A stretch of 64,000 nt of DNA, from the NCBI RefSeq assembly GCF_900215245.1, contig NZ_LT907842.1:4774001-4838000 (forward strand). Direction: 5' to 3'. Origin of the DNA: Pseudomonas fluorescens. Its GTDB lineage: Bacteria; Pseudomonadota; Gammaproteobacteria; Pseudomonadales; Pseudomonadaceae. The position numbers were made by a program, and so were the translations under genes. Positions within the stretch are counted from its first letter, which is position 1; every line of letters begins with the position of its first letter. The notes beneath the pieces are model-generated. The model was not told the origin of the DNA. It worked only from the letters and a program-made list of their open reading frames with translations, and ran no database searches. Of this stretch, positions 1 to 8,977 are shown one piece after another.

Positions 1-840
1 GCCGTGGGCGGCGGCGGTGTTGTGTTTGTGGGGCGAGCCGTAGCCGATCACACTGTCGACCACAATCAGGGTCGGCGCGCCGGTGTTGGTCTTGAAGGTC
101 TCCAGTGCGGCGCTCAAGGCCTGCAGGTCATTGGCGTCGGTGACATGCAGGGTATGCCAGCCATAGGCCTGGAAGCGCTTGGTCACGTCTTCACTGAACG
201 CCAGCTCGGTGTGGCCCTCGATGCTGATGGTGTTGTTGTCGTAGATCCAGCAGAGGTTATCCAGCTTCAAATGCCCGGCAATGGACGCGGCTTCGCTGCT
301 GATGCCTTCCATCATGTCGCCGTCACCGCACAGGGTGTAGACGTTGTAATCGAACAGCACGTTGTCATCGCGGTTGAAACGCTTGCCCAGCCAGCGCTCG
401 GCCATGGCCATGCCCACGCTGTTGGCGCAACCCTGGCCGAGCGGGCCCGTGGTGGTTTCTACCCCGGTGGTCATGCGGTATTCGGGGTGGCCCGGGGTCT
501 TGGAGCTCATCTGCCGGAACTGCTTGATATCGTCCAGGCTGATCGCCGGTTGGCCCGAGCGTTTGCCGTGGGCATCAATCTCGACCACGCCGGCCAGGTG
601 CAGCAGCGAATACAGGAGCATCGACGCATGCCCCACCGACAAGACAAACCGATCGCGGTTGGGCCAGTCGGGATGGTGCGGGTGATAGCGCAGGAACCGA
701 CTCCACAGCGTGTACCCCACCGGCGCCAGGCCCATGGGCGTGCCGGGGTGGCCGGAGTTGGCCTTCTGCACAGCGTCCATGGCCAGGGTGCGAATGGTGT
801 TGATGCAGTGGGTGTCGACAGCAGTGGCAGCATGAGTCAT
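1..840 (-). CDS. tkt: Transketolase, N-terminal part (cut by the window edge)
   Basis: Transketolase moves two-carbon ketol units between sugar phosphates in the non-oxidative pentose phosphate pathway, using thiamine diphosphate. The first 280 codons are present, from an ATG at 838-840. The N-terminal thiamine-binding half is clear: MDAVQKANSGHPGTPMG near the start, SKTPGHPEY, GVETTTGPLGQG, and the GDGDMMEG...DNN diphosphate motif. The opening (THCINTIRTLAMDAV) and the insert VVEIDAHGKRSGQPA differ from the usual TktA sequence of pseudomonads, and the upstream neighbour is a DUF465 gene rather than metK, so this is probably a second transketolase paralogue. Erythrose 4-phosphate, the predicted end product of the tetritol locus about 12 kb away, is a transketolase substrate, but a functional link is inference only. 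Confidence 0.9.
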   Translation of the reverse strand, partial: MTHAATAVDTHCINTIRTLAMDAVQKANSGHPGTPMGLAPVGYTLWSRFLRYHPHHPDWPNRDRFVLSVGHASMLLYSLLHLAGVVEIDAHGKRSGQPAISLDDIKQFRQMSSKTPGHPEYRMTTGVETTTGPLGQGCANSVGMAMAERWLGKRFNRDDNVLFDYNVYTLCGDGDMMEGISSEAASIAGHLKLDNLCWIYDNNTISIEGHTELAFSEDVTKRFQAYGWHTLHVTDANDLQALSAALETFKTNTGAPTLIVVDSVIGYGSPHKHNTAAAHG

Positions 841-1015
841 GAAACCGTTCTCCCTCAGGTGGCGATCTACAGTGGAGGGCAGGGGGTGGCAAAGGTTTGA
901 TCCCATCGGTCGCGTTGCGACGAACGGGGAGGCATTGACCCAAGACATGACAAGACCCCTTGGAATGGGCTAGCTTCAACAGGGTAGGCCATTGATCAAC
1001 TTGCGGAGGTACTCC

Positions 1016-1255
1016 ATGCCAGTGAAACACGACCTGTATCAGGATTTGGGTTTGAGCAAGGAAGTTGTTCACGAACGCAGGAGGAGCGATGACCGCTTGA
1101 ATTCGCTGCTCGAACAATACGATGCCGCCGACAAGGAGGTACTCGTTTTCGAGTCGTCAGGCGGAGCGGACGACGAACTGGAGAAACTGAAGAAGAAACG
1201 CCTGTTGGTCAAAGACAAGATTGTGCTGCAACTCGCTCCTACATCGGGGCGGTAA
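1016..1255 (+). CDS. YdcH-like DUF465 small protein
   Basis: This 79-residue protein is very rich in Lys, Arg, Asp and Glu and is predicted to be a helical hairpin, as in the DUF465/YdcH family, whose role is unknown. The ATG at 1016 is preferred over an upstream in-frame start at 992 because GGAGG lies at 1005-1009, just before it. The ending EKLKKKRLLVKDKI is the family hallmark. It is transcribed away from the transketolase gene and towards hglS, which it meets tail to tail over a hairpin region. Confidence 0.75.
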   Translation: MPVKHDLYQDLGLSKEVVHERRRSDDRLNSLLEQYDAADKEVLVFESSGGADDELEKLKKKRLLVKDKIVLQLAPTSGR

Positions 1256-1314
1256 TATTTGTTCAGAATTGTCTGAGGGACAGGCGGCGCTTCACTGACT
1301 ATGATGCCCGCCGT

Positions 1315-1369
1315 CCACCCGGCTCTGGGGACTGTTGCGGCGCAAGGATTGCGCTGCTGAGCCGGGTGG
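1315..1369. terminator. Nested inverted repeat between convergent genes
   Basis: An 11-bp perfect stem (CCACCCGGCTC at 1315-1325 with GAGCCGGGTGG at 1359-1369) encloses a second hairpin, GCGCAA-gga-TTGCGC. It lies between the ends of the DUF465 gene (1255) and hglS (1391), where a shared transcription stop would be expected. There is no clear T-tract, so a terminator role is inferred from position and structure only. Confidence 0.45.
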
Positions 1370-1390
1370 GCAACCTGTTTCACACCTGCC

Positions 1391-2767
1391 TCATACCCCC
1401 AGCGCTTGCATGCATTCATCCATTGAGCGTTGCTGCGTCTCGCCATACAGCTTCAATTCATCAATCGTCTGGCGGCCCAGTGCCGTTTCGAACTCAGCCT
1501 GATTCGATGTGGCTGCATAGTGACTTTGCGCGGCATCGCCCAGGTTCGACTGGAAGATCCCCGCCGCACTCACCGGCAGAAAGTCTTCATACACCAACGG
1601 TTCGACATCCACGTGCCCGGCAGCAATCAACGCCTCCAGCGTTCGCGGTTGGTCGGCCTGGCCGCGTGCCGCCAAGCCTTGTGCAGTGGCGAAGTAGCGG
1701 AAGTACGCGAGGCCCTGTTCACGCATTTGCGCGTGGTTATCGGGGAAGGCCTGGAAGTGTTGCTCCATCAACGTCACATAGCGTGCCGCGTTGCCCTCAT
1801 TCGGCAACGCGCCCAGTTCGTCGCGCGCCGCGTTCAGCAGTTGGTCGTACAGGGCGCGGCCTTTGGGGGTCAGTGCCACACCGCGCTGTTCAATTTCGCC
1901 GAAGCGTGCGCTGTGGCTGCCTTGGGCGTCGGTGAAGGCGATGGGCTCGTCGAGGGCCTTGAAGCTGGTCTGGCGCAGCAGGATCGGGCACTCGCGGCGT
2001 GGCGGGCCTTCGATCACTGCCTTGGGGGTGATGCCTTTGCCCGGCATGGCGGCCTGCACGTGGTCGATGTCCAGGGTGCGCGGTGTCAGGTGGTTGATGT
2101 GTGGGCCTTTGAACGCCACCACGTCGGCGACCAGGCGATGCTGGTCGCTCAATTGCTGGTACTGCGCGCCCGTGACGGTGGCGGTGTGGTGCCAGCGAAA
2201 GGTTTCCAGGGCCTGCTGGATAAATGCCGCGGCATCCGCGGCGCTCAGGCCGCCGTCGCGTTCTGCTTGTTCGATCAGCGCCAGCGCCCCGGGGGTGAAG
2301 ATCGAGCGCTTGGCTAGGGCGCTTTCGGCGAAGGCGCGCAGTTCGAGGTTTTCGATCAGTTCCAGGCGTAACAGTGAGGTAAACACCCGGAACGGGCTGG
2401 CCTGCAACGCACGTTCATGCACCGCGCGAAAAGCGGTGGAGTGCACGGGCACGCCGGCCGGGGTCAGGTCGTAATAGCCCACCGGTTGCATGCCCATCAC
2501 CGCAAACAGGCGGCTGATGGTTGCCAGCTCAAGGGCAGTGCCCAGGCGAATGGCGCCGTGACGTTCCATGTCCAGGCGAGCAATTTCGCCCGTGCGTCGC
2601 AACTGCCCGGCCAAGCGTGAGTCACTGTCCAATACCTGCGCATTGGTCTCTGCTACCAGCGCCATCAGCGCGCCATACAGTGGAACTTCATCTCGGTACA
2701 TGTCGGACATGGCCCTGGAGAAGTCTTTGCGTATTTCGTCAGGGCTGACATAGGCGGCGCTTGGCAT
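1391..2767 (-). CDS. hglS: 2-oxoadipate dioxygenase/decarboxylase (DUF1338)
   Basis: HglS converts 2-oxoadipate to D-2-hydroxyglutarate in the D-lysine/2-aminoadipate catabolic route of pseudomonads, using Fe(II) and O2. The 458-residue product matches the P. putida enzyme closely from what I recall of it. The known metal and substrate positions are in place: His70 and Arg74 in ERHGAIR, His226 in GPHINHLTPR, and the Glu in FGEIEQRG near residue 293. The ATG at 2767 is chosen over an in-frame GTG 18 nt upstream because AGGA stands 8 nt before it. The gene is divergent from an OprD-type porin across a 287-bp gap containing a palindrome. The function is well supported by family residues; the link with the porin is inference. 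Confidence 0.87.
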   Translation of the reverse strand: MPSAAYVSPDEIRKDFSRAMSDMYRDEVPLYGALMALVAETNAQVLDSDSRLAGQLRRTGEIARLDMERHGAIRLGTALELATISRLFAVMGMQPVGYYDLTPAGVPVHSTAFRAVHERALQASPFRVFTSLLRLELIENLELRAFAESALAKRSIFTPGALALIEQAERDGGLSAADAAAFIQQALETFRWHHTATVTGAQYQQLSDQHRLVADVVAFKGPHINHLTPRTLDIDHVQAAMPGKGITPKAVIEGPPRRECPILLRQTSFKALDEPIAFTDAQGSHSARFGEIEQRGVALTPKGRALYDQLLNAARDELGALPNEGNAARYVTLMEQHFQAFPDNHAQMREQGLAYFRYFATAQGLAARGQADQPRTLEALIAAGHVDVEPLVYEDFLPVSAAGIFQSNLGDAAQSHYAATSNQAEFETALGRQTIDELKLYGETQQRSMDECMQALGV

Positions 2768-2910
2768 AGAAAAATTCCTGAACACTGTAAAGGAGGCTTG
2801 GCATTTTTCAGGATTTTGTTGGGCTGGCGCTTGGCTTGCAAACGAAGAATCCTCAGGACTTCATTCTGCAAATGAATGATATGACGCGAATATGACAAAA
2901 ATGCACGGCT

Positions 2911-2927
2911 GAAAAATTTCATTTTTC
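2911..2927. promoter_or_regulatory. Palindrome GAAAAAT-TTC-ATTTTTC in the hglS/oprD divergent region
   Basis: A perfect 7-bp inverted repeat with a 3-nt spacer lies in the 287-bp gap between the divergent hglS and OprD genes, 144 bp upstream of the hglS ATG and 128 bp upstream of the porin ATG. It is a candidate operator for control of both genes. No regulator is encoded next to it. Confidence 0.35.
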
Positions 2928-3054
2928 GGCGGTTTTCCTAACAAATTCTTCACGAGGCGCGCCCCGGTCCTCATGAAACAATCGTCACGTTTGTAGGGAT
3001 GAAAACGCCGTTTGCACACAACGCACATAAAAAAATGTTTAGGGGCTGCGACAC

Positions 3055-4464
3055 ATGAAAATTTCTACACTGGCGTTATCCATCACCGCTGCACTGCTCG
3101 CGCAACAGGCTTGCGCGGACGATTTCGGGCTCGGCGCACTGGGCACAGGCACGGGGCACAGTGGCTTTCTTGAAGACAGCCACGCAGCGGTCAGTTCGCG
3201 GACGATGTACTACAGTGCGGACAACCGTTCGGGGACCAGCAACGATCTGCGCGAAGCCGCGACATTGCTGCGCTTCGACTACAAATCCGGCTACACCCAA
3301 GGCACCCTTGGCGTCGGTTTCGATGTGATGGCTTTCGGTGCCCTGCGCCTGGACGGTGGCGATGGCCACGCCGCAGGCCCAGGCCTGTCCGGTAACGGCA
3401 ACAGCTTCTTCCCGACCAAAAACAACGGCACCGAGCCTGCCGACAGTTTCGGCCGTGCTGCGGGTAACGTGAAATTTCGCATTTCCCAGACAGAGTTGCA
3501 CGTCGGCGGTGCCTTGGCCCCGGTGCTGCCTATCCTGGTCTCCAACGACAGCCGTGTTGCACCGCAGACTTTTGACGGCGGCATCCTCACGTCCAGTGAC
3601 ATTCCTAACGTGACCTTTACCGGTGGTGAGCTGAACAAGGCCGAAGGCCGTGCTTCCAGCAACTCCACCGGGTTGAGCGTCGCTGGCGGTACCCGCGACA
3701 GCGACAGCTTCAAGTTCGGCGGTGTGGACTACAAACCGTTCGGCTCGTCTGACAACGCCATCGCGAAAAACCTGACGTTGCAGTACTACTACGCCAACCT
3801 GCAGGACTTCTACAAACAGAACTACTTCGGCCTGGTTCACGTTCTGCCGCTGGGCAACGACCAGTCGTTCAAGACTGACCTGCGTTACTTCGACAGCAGC
3901 AGCGATGGCAAAAACGGTGAGGCCGGCTACCAGTTCAACAACAACGGTGGCTACGCCAAACACGCTGGCGAAGTGGATAACAAAACCTACAGCGCCGCGT
4001 TCACCTACCAGTTGGGCGGCAGCAGCCTGATGCTTGGCCACATCGGCGTCAGCGACGACGGCGGCTTCGTCTGGGTCAACCAGGGCAGCATCGCCGATCC
4101 AAACGCACAGGGCGCGGGCGGCAGCGACTTCTACCTGTTTACCGATGCCGTGGTGGGCCAGTTCTCCCGTGCGGGCGAGCAGGTCAATTTTGGTCAGTAC
4201 TCCTATGACTTCAAGGCCTTCGTACCTGGGCTGAAAGCGTCCGTGGCTTACCTGGACGGCACGGGCATCAAGTCCAAAGTCGCCGGCGGCGCTGACCAGA
4301 AAGAAAACGAAACCGACTTCCGCCTGGACTACGTTGTGCAGGAAGGCCCGCTCAAAGGCTTTGGTACCACCTTCCGTACCGGTACCTACAAAGGGCATAA
4401 CACCGGCACGGCGGACCAGGACCAAACGCGTCTGATCTTCAACTATACCTACGCGATCTTCTAA
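3055..4464 (+). CDS. OprD-family outer-membrane porin
   Basis: An 18-stranded substrate-specific outer-membrane channel of the OprD/OprQ family, which takes up amino acids, small acids or sugars. The 469 residues start with a signal peptide (about 1-21, ending QQACA) and the family opening SGFLEDSHAAVSSRTMYYSADNR, then many alternating aromatic beta-strand segments and a terminal aromatic residue (YTYAIF) typical of outer-membrane barrels. AGGGG precedes the ATG by about 10 nt, and a strong terminator follows the stop. The substrate cannot be told from sequence alone. Divergence from hglS suggests, weakly, an acid from lysine breakdown. Confidence 0.88.
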   Translation: MKISTLALSITAALLAQQACADDFGLGALGTGTGHSGFLEDSHAAVSSRTMYYSADNRSGTSNDLREAATLLRFDYKSGYTQGTLGVGFDVMAFGALRLDGGDGHAAGPGLSGNGNSFFPTKNNGTEPADSFGRAAGNVKFRISQTELHVGGALAPVLPILVSNDSRVAPQTFDGGILTSSDIPNVTFTGGELNKAEGRASSNSTGLSVAGGTRDSDSFKFGGVDYKPFGSSDNAIAKNLTLQYYYANLQDFYKQNYFGLVHVLPLGNDQSFKTDLRYFDSSSDGKNGEAGYQFNNNGGYAKHAGEVDNKTYSAAFTYQLGGSSLMLGHIGVSDDGGFVWVNQGSIADPNAQGAGGSDFYLFTDAVVGQFSRAGEQVNFGQYSYDFKAFVPGLKASVAYLDGTGIKSKVAGGADQKENETDFRLDYVVQEGPLKGFGTTFRTGTYKGHNTGTADQDQTRLIFNYTYAIF

Positions 4465-4487
4465 GAACGCGCGCGCTTTTGCAGCGT

Positions 4488-4526
4488 CGAAAAAAGAGGC
4501 CGCCTAATCAGCGGCCTCTTTTTTTG
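4488..4526 (+). terminator. Rho-independent terminator of the OprD gene
   Basis: GAGGCCGC at 4496-4503 pairs with GCGGCCTC at 4511-4518 over a 7-nt loop, followed by a run of eight T. An A-run before the stem also allows it to work on the other strand. Confidence 0.9.
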
Positions 4527-4608
4527 CGCGGGTGGATAAGACTTCATGTGCATCCGGGCGTGGAGCGGTTCTACACTGCCCCTCACTGTGTCAGTGATGG
4601 AGGACCCG

Positions 4609-7251
4609 ATGACGGCCACGCCTGCAACCAACATCCTCGCAACGATTGAAGGCCAGCGCCTGGCAACCGAAGCGCCCGAACGTTGGCGCGACTGGGGCCC
4701 TTACTTGAGTGAACGCCAATGGGGCACGGTGCGCGAAGACTACAGCGCCGATGGCGATGCCTGGACCTACTTCCCCCATGAACATGCCCGCAGCCGCGCC
4801 TACCGTTGGGGTGAGGACGGGTTGGCCGGGTTCAGCGACAAGGCTCAACGCTGGTGCCTGGGCCTGGCGCTTTGGAACGGGCGCGACACGATCATCAAGG
4901 AGCGCCTGTTCGGTTTGAATAACGCCGAGGGCAACCACGGTGAAGACGTCAAGGAACTGTACTTTTTCGTCGATGGCGTACCGAGCCATGCCTATATGCG
5001 CATGCTCTACAAATACCCGCATGCCGCGTTTCCTTATGCGGACCTGATCGCCGAGAACGCCCGCCGCGGGCTTGAAGATGCCGAGTACGAAATTCTCGAC
5101 ACCGGCGTGTTTGAAGACAACCGCTATTGCGACATCAGCGTCGAATACGCCAAGCACCATCCCGACGATATTTTCATGCGGGTCACCGTGCATAACCGTT
5201 CGGATCAGCCGACGCAGCTGCACGTGCTGCCCCAGTTGTGGGCGCGCAATGACTGGAGCTGGACCGTTGACGCGCCCAAGCCGCAATTGCGGCTGGACGG
5301 CGAGCAGGTGCTGGCCTTCCATCATGAACTGCCCGATCGCTGTCTCAGCGCCTGGGGGCAGGACGGGCTCGAGTGGCTGTTCTGCGAAAACGAGAGCAAT
5401 ATTCCCCGGTTGGATGGGCAGCCGGCGCCTGGGCCGTTCAAGGATGGCATCAATGATTACCTGGTGGACGGCGTTCAGTCGGCGATTCGCCGGGATGCGG
5501 GCACCAAAGTCGCCGCGCGCTTCAGCCTTGAACTGGCGGGCCTGGAGAGCAAAACCCTGTACCTGCGGTTTGCGCCCACGGACGCACCCGCGGTCAACGC
5601 GCGCAAGCTGTTTGAGCTTCGCCGGCAAGAAGCTGATGACTTCTATGCGGCCCTGCAACAGGGGATCACCAATGAAGATGCGCGCAACGTACAGCGCCAG
5701 GCGCTCGCCGGCTTACTGTGGTCCAAACAGCTGTACTATTTTGACGTAAACCAGTGGCTCGACGGCGACCCGGCCCAACCTGCGCCGCCGCCCGAGCGCC
5801 TGCATATCCGCAATACCCATTGGCGGCACCTGTCCAACTTCGACATTCTCTCCATGCCTGACACCTGGGAATACCCGTGGTACGCCTCCTGGGACCAGGG
5901 CTTCCAGGCGGTCGCGATGGCGCTGATTGATCCGGAGTATGCCAAGCAACAGTTATTGCTGTTGGTGAAAGACCGCTTTATGCACCCCAATGGTCAACTG
6001 CCGGCGTATGAATGGCGTTTCGACGACGCCAACCCGCCGGTGCATGCCTGGGCCAGTTGGCGGGTGTATCAGCAGGACAAGGCGCTGACCGGGGTCGGCG
6101 ACATGGATTTCCTTGAGCGCATTTTCCACAAGTTGCTGCTGAATTTTTCCTGGTGGGTCAACCGCAAAGACGCCGAGGGCCGCAACCTGTTCCAGGGCGG
6201 GTTCCTGGGCCTGGACAACATTGCCTTGTTCGACCGCTCCGCTGCCTTGCCGCCGGGCTACCAGCTGGATCAGGCCGACGGCACGGCGTGGGTCGCCGCT
6301 TATGCACTGGACCTGATGCGCATCGGTCTGGAGCTGGCCAAACGCAATGGGGTCTACGTCGATATCGCGGTGAAGTTTTTCGAGCATTTCCTGTATATCG
6401 CCGGGGCGATCAACCGCGTTGACGACAGCGCCGAGGGCTTGTGGGATGAGCACGACCAGTTCTTCTACGACGTGCTGCACCGCCCCGACGGCCAGAACGA
6501 GCCGGTGCGCCTGCGCTCCATCGTCGGCCTGATGCCGTTGTTCGCCGTGCTGGTGCTGGAGCAGCGCGAACATGAAGGCCTTGCGGGGTTGCGTGAACGG
6601 CTGCTGGGGTTCATGAAGCACCGGCCGGATTTGGCCAAACTGGTGTCGCGCTGGAACGAACCGGGGCAGGGCAATCGCCTGCTGCTGGCGTTGTTGCGCG
6701 GCGAGCGCACCAAGGATTTGCTGCGGCGCATGCTCGATGACACGGAGTTTTTGTCGGCCTTTGGCGTGCGCTCCTTGTCCAAGGCCTTTGCCGAGCAGCC
6801 GCTGGCGCTGAAGATGAACGGCGACACGTTGTGCGCGCGCTATCAGCCTGGCGAGTCCGACTCACGCTTGTATGGCGGCAACTCCAATTGGCGCGGGCCA
6901 TTGTGGATGCCGGTGAATTACATGCTGATCGAATCGTTGCGCGAATTTCACCGCTACTACGCGGACAACTTCTCGGTGGAGTACCCGACCGGCAGTGGTT
7001 ATCTGGCGTCTCTGGAGGAGGTCGCCGACAGCCTGAGCCAGCGTCTGACCCGATTGTTTCTAAGGAATGAAGACGGGCTGCGGCCGTCGATGGCAGGCTA
7101 TGCGCAGCTGGAAGCGGACCCGGCCAGCCGTGACCTGGTGTTGTTCCATGAGTATTTCCATGGTGAAACCGGGCGTGGGTTGGGCGCGTCACACCAGACT
7201 GGCTGGAGTGCGTTGGTGGCGTTGCTGCTGCAGCCCAAGAGTAGCCCCTGA
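4609..7251 (+). CDS. GH63-like (MGH1-type) glycoside hydrolase
   Basis: A cytoplasmic-looking 880-residue protein without a signal peptide, related to GH63 alpha-glucosidases and mannosylglycerate-hydrolase-type (alpha/alpha)6 barrel enzymes. Seen in the sequence: the barrel motif YPWYASWDQGFQAVAM with a candidate acid Asp near residue 429, and the C-terminal HEYFHGETGRGLGASHQTGW block typical of the family, with its Glu near 850. The ATG at 4609 is preferred over the longer in-frame start at 4546 because GGAGG stands just before it. It appears to be a single-gene unit after a terminator. The oligosaccharide or glycoside substrate is unknown. Stand-alone members occur in many bacteria beside trehalose or glycogen genes, but none are seen here. 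Confidence 0.8.
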   Translation: MTATPATNILATIEGQRLATEAPERWRDWGPYLSERQWGTVREDYSADGDAWTYFPHEHARSRAYRWGEDGLAGFSDKAQRWCLGLALWNGRDTIIKERLFGLNNAEGNHGEDVKELYFFVDGVPSHAYMRMLYKYPHAAFPYADLIAENARRGLEDAEYEILDTGVFEDNRYCDISVEYAKHHPDDIFMRVTVHNRSDQPTQLHVLPQLWARNDWSWTVDAPKPQLRLDGEQVLAFHHELPDRCLSAWGQDGLEWLFCENESNIPRLDGQPAPGPFKDGINDYLVDGVQSAIRRDAGTKVAARFSLELAGLESKTLYLRFAPTDAPAVNARKLFELRRQEADDFYAALQQGITNEDARNVQRQALAGLLWSKQLYYFDVNQWLDGDPAQPAPPPERLHIRNTHWRHLSNFDILSMPDTWEYPWYASWDQGFQAVAMALIDPEYAKQQLLLLVKDRFMHPNGQLPAYEWRFDDANPPVHAWASWRVYQQDKALTGVGDMDFLERIFHKLLLNFSWWVNRKDAEGRNLFQGGFLGLDNIALFDRSAALPPGYQLDQADGTAWVAAYALDLMRIGLELAKRNGVYVDIAVKFFEHFLYIAGAINRVDDSAEGLWDEHDQFFYDVLHRPDGQNEPVRLRSIVGLMPLFAVLVLEQREHEGLAGLRERLLGFMKHRPDLAKLVSRWNEPGQGNRLLLALLRGERTKDLLRRMLDDTEFLSAFGVRSLSKAFAEQPLALKMNGDTLCARYQPGESDSRLYGGNSNWRGPLWMPVNYMLIESLREFHRYYADNFSVEYPTGSGYLASLEEVADSLSQRLTRLFLRNEDGLRPSMAGYAQLEADPASRDLVLFHEYFHGETGRGLGASHQTGWSALVALLLQPKSSP

Positions 7252-7272
7252 CAGAGCTGCAGCAACGCAGCG

Positions 7273-7608
7273 TTATTTGAGTGGCACTCTGATTCCATTG
7301 ATGTATGTGAACGTCAGAGGAGGGGGCTTGTTAACGCTGCCGCCGGAGACGGTGGTTGCAAGACTGCCCGCAGCCAAGGTTATTCCGCTGATAAATCTCG
7401 CTGTACGCAGTGCCACTGGCGGTGAGATGTCGGCGATCTGATCAATTTGAATGCTCTCTCCTGAATCGGTGACAAGGCACGTTCCGTCTTCGCTCAAGGC
7501 AATGATCCTGGTCGTTATCGTCAGGTTATTTTGCGTCGTTAGAGTGACCTGCTCTTCAGGATTGATTGATACCGTCACATTCCCAAAATCGTCGGATTGG
7601 CTTTCCAT
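7273..7608 (-). CDS. Hypothetical protein, 111 residues
   Basis: No family recognised. The N-terminal two thirds is Thr/Ile/Val-rich with alternating polar residues, suggesting beta strands (VTVSINPEEQVTLTTQ); a hydrophobic, Gly/Ala/Ser-rich segment near residues 70-90 (ARFISGITLAAGSLATTVSG) could be a membrane helix. AGAGGG lies 7 nt before the ATG, so the start is credible. Codon and base use look more AT-rich than the flanking genes, and the 220 bp upstream is also AT-rich, which hints at acquired DNA. It overlaps no other gene, is convergent with the GH63 gene and lies downstream of the SCP2 gene's terminator. Confidence 0.55.
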   Translation of the reverse strand: MESQSDDFGNVTVSINPEEQVTLTTQNNLTITTRIIALSEDGTCLVTDSGESIQIDQIADISPPVALRTARFISGITLAAGSLATTVSGGSVNKPPPLTFTYINGIRVPLK

Positions 7609-7778
7609 GCTGACTACCCTCTTTAGTTTCGGAGGGTTTCAATGTGCCGGTATGAGTGATCAACGACTACTGTCAGAAATACTAGTGATTCAAAATTTTT
7701 TGCGATAGATCCATTGATTTTTATGGGCGGATAAGCGCTTTCTGAAGTGACCGTGTACGCTCGGTAGTTTTCGCAATG

Positions 7779-7807
7779 TAAAAAAATCCCGCCGGCAAAG
7801 GCGGGAT
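7779..7807 (-). terminator. Rho-independent terminator of the SCP2 gene
   Basis: Read on the minus strand, TCCCGCC-TTTGCC-GGCGGGA is followed by a run of six to seven T, 24 nt beyond the SCP2 stop codon. Confidence 0.9.
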
Positions 7808-7830
7808 CGGTATTCAAGGCTGCCCTTGAA

Positions 7831-8145
7831 TCAAGCCGGGAACAGGTCGCTCAGCTTCATGGCCAGCATCATGTCGCCTTCGGTGCGCAGTTTGCCGCCC
7901 ATGAAGGCCTGCATGCCGTCGGTGGAACCGTCAACGATGCCTTTCATGGTTTCGCCGTCCATCACCAGGGTCACCTGGGCGTCCGGGTTTTCGCCTTCCA
8001 GCAGTTCGCAGGTGTTGTTCTTGACCACCAGCGAGAAGTTCTGGGTGTCGTCGATACGGAAACCGAACACCAGGTCCAGGCCGTCGGCAGCGGCTGGGTT
8101 GAATTTGGCTTTCATTGCTTCTACAGCTTTGGCTACGTCAGTCAT
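7831..8145 (-). CDS. SCP2 sterol-carrier domain protein
   Basis: A 104-residue single SCP2 domain, a small lipid- or acyl-CoA-binding fold. Visible family features: the pattern FGFRIDDTQNFSLVVKNNTCELLEGENPDAQVTLVMDGETMKGIVDG and the helical ending MLAMKLSDLFPA. It follows the histidine phosphatase gene by 56 bp on the same strand and ends at a strong terminator, so the two probably form one transcript. In pseudomonads such stand-alone SCP2 genes lie near fatty-acid genes. The ligand is unknown. Confidence 0.85.
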   Translation of the reverse strand: MTDVAKAVEAMKAKFNPAAADGLDLVFGFRIDDTQNFSLVVKNNTCELLEGENPDAQVTLVMDGETMKGIVDGSTDGMQAFMGGKLRTEGDMMLAMKLSDLFPA

Positions 8146-8201
8146 GGTTTCGATCCTTTATGGGTGAGTCCAGTGACCTTGGGGTCACGGTTGGCCGCAA
8201 T

Positions 8202-8912
8202 TCATCGGAAAGTGATGAGCTGCGGCGCCTTCAACAGTTGCAAGTGGGTATGACTGTTGAAGGAAGCCAGTGCCACCTCGCGACCACGGAATTTCAGGTG
8301 GTTGAGCGAAGTGTTAACAATTTGCCAGTTCAATTCGAAGGCCTGGGCGGCAGGCATCCGGGTAATCAGGTGGAGCAGGGCAGTGATGGTGCCGCCGGAG
8401 GTAAACACGGCGATCTTGTGCGTGTTATCGGCCGCTTCAAGAATGCGTTGCAGGCCACCTTGTACACGTTCGACAAACCCCAGCCAGCTCTCCAGCCCGG
8501 GTGGATCATAGGTGCCGGCCAGCCAGCGCTCGATGATCAGTGCGAAGATGCGTTGGAATTCGCTGCGGTTCTGCGCGCCGTTGCGCAGCACGTCCACAGC
8601 GTGGGGCTCGCTGGCGAGCAAGTCAGGCAGCAGGGCGCGGATGATCGCTTCACCGTCGAATTCGTTGAAGGCGGTGTCGATTTCCAGCGGTGGAATGGGG
8701 TGGCCGAGGGCGCTGTATTGATCGAATGCGGCAGTGGCGGTGTGTTGCTGGCGACGCAGGTCACCCGAGACACAGCGGTCAAACGTAATGCCCAGGTCCG
8801 CCAGGTGGCGACCGAGCACTTGCGCTTGTTCCACGCCGACGGGCGACAGGACGTCATAGTCGTCTGCACCGAAGGAGGCCTGGCCATGTCGAATCAAATA
8901 AATGCTGCCCAC
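8202..8912 (-). CDS. Histidine phosphatase family protein (phosphoglycerate-mutase-like)
   Basis: A 236-residue member of the branch-1 histidine phosphatases, which use a phospho-His intermediate. The catalytic LIRHGQ motif is at residues 6-11 (His9), with a partner region RCVSGDLRRQQHTA and the late FTSGGTITAL segment where the second catalytic His of some relatives is instead Gly, so the substrate class is unclear. It is the first gene of a two-gene unit with the SCP2 gene and is divergent from sohB. A palindrome with AAAACA arms lies 66-83 bp upstream of its start. Confidence 0.82.
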   Translation of the reverse strand: MGSIYLIRHGQASFGADDYDVLSPVGVEQAQVLGRHLADLGITFDRCVSGDLRRQQHTATAAFDQYSALGHPIPPLEIDTAFNEFDGEAIIRALLPDLLASEPHAVDVLRNGAQNRSEFQRIFALIIERWLAGTYDPPGLESWLGFVERVQGGLQRILEAADNTHKIAVFTSGGTITALLHLITRMPAAQAFELNWQIVNTSLNHLKFRGREVALASFNSHTHLQLLKAPQLITFR

Positions 8913-8977
8913 GTCCGTTTTCCCGGTACGTTGAAAGTCTGGCGAGGTTATGAGGATGCCCGCGAGCTGTCAATGAA

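Noticed and set aside
3076..4425. 449-codon minus-strand frame across the OprD gene
   Set aside because: Antisense to a clear porin; no ribosome site or domain.
7623..7817. 64-codon minus-strand frame after the SCP2 gene
   Set aside because: It covers the SCP2 terminator hairpin and has no ribosome site or family.
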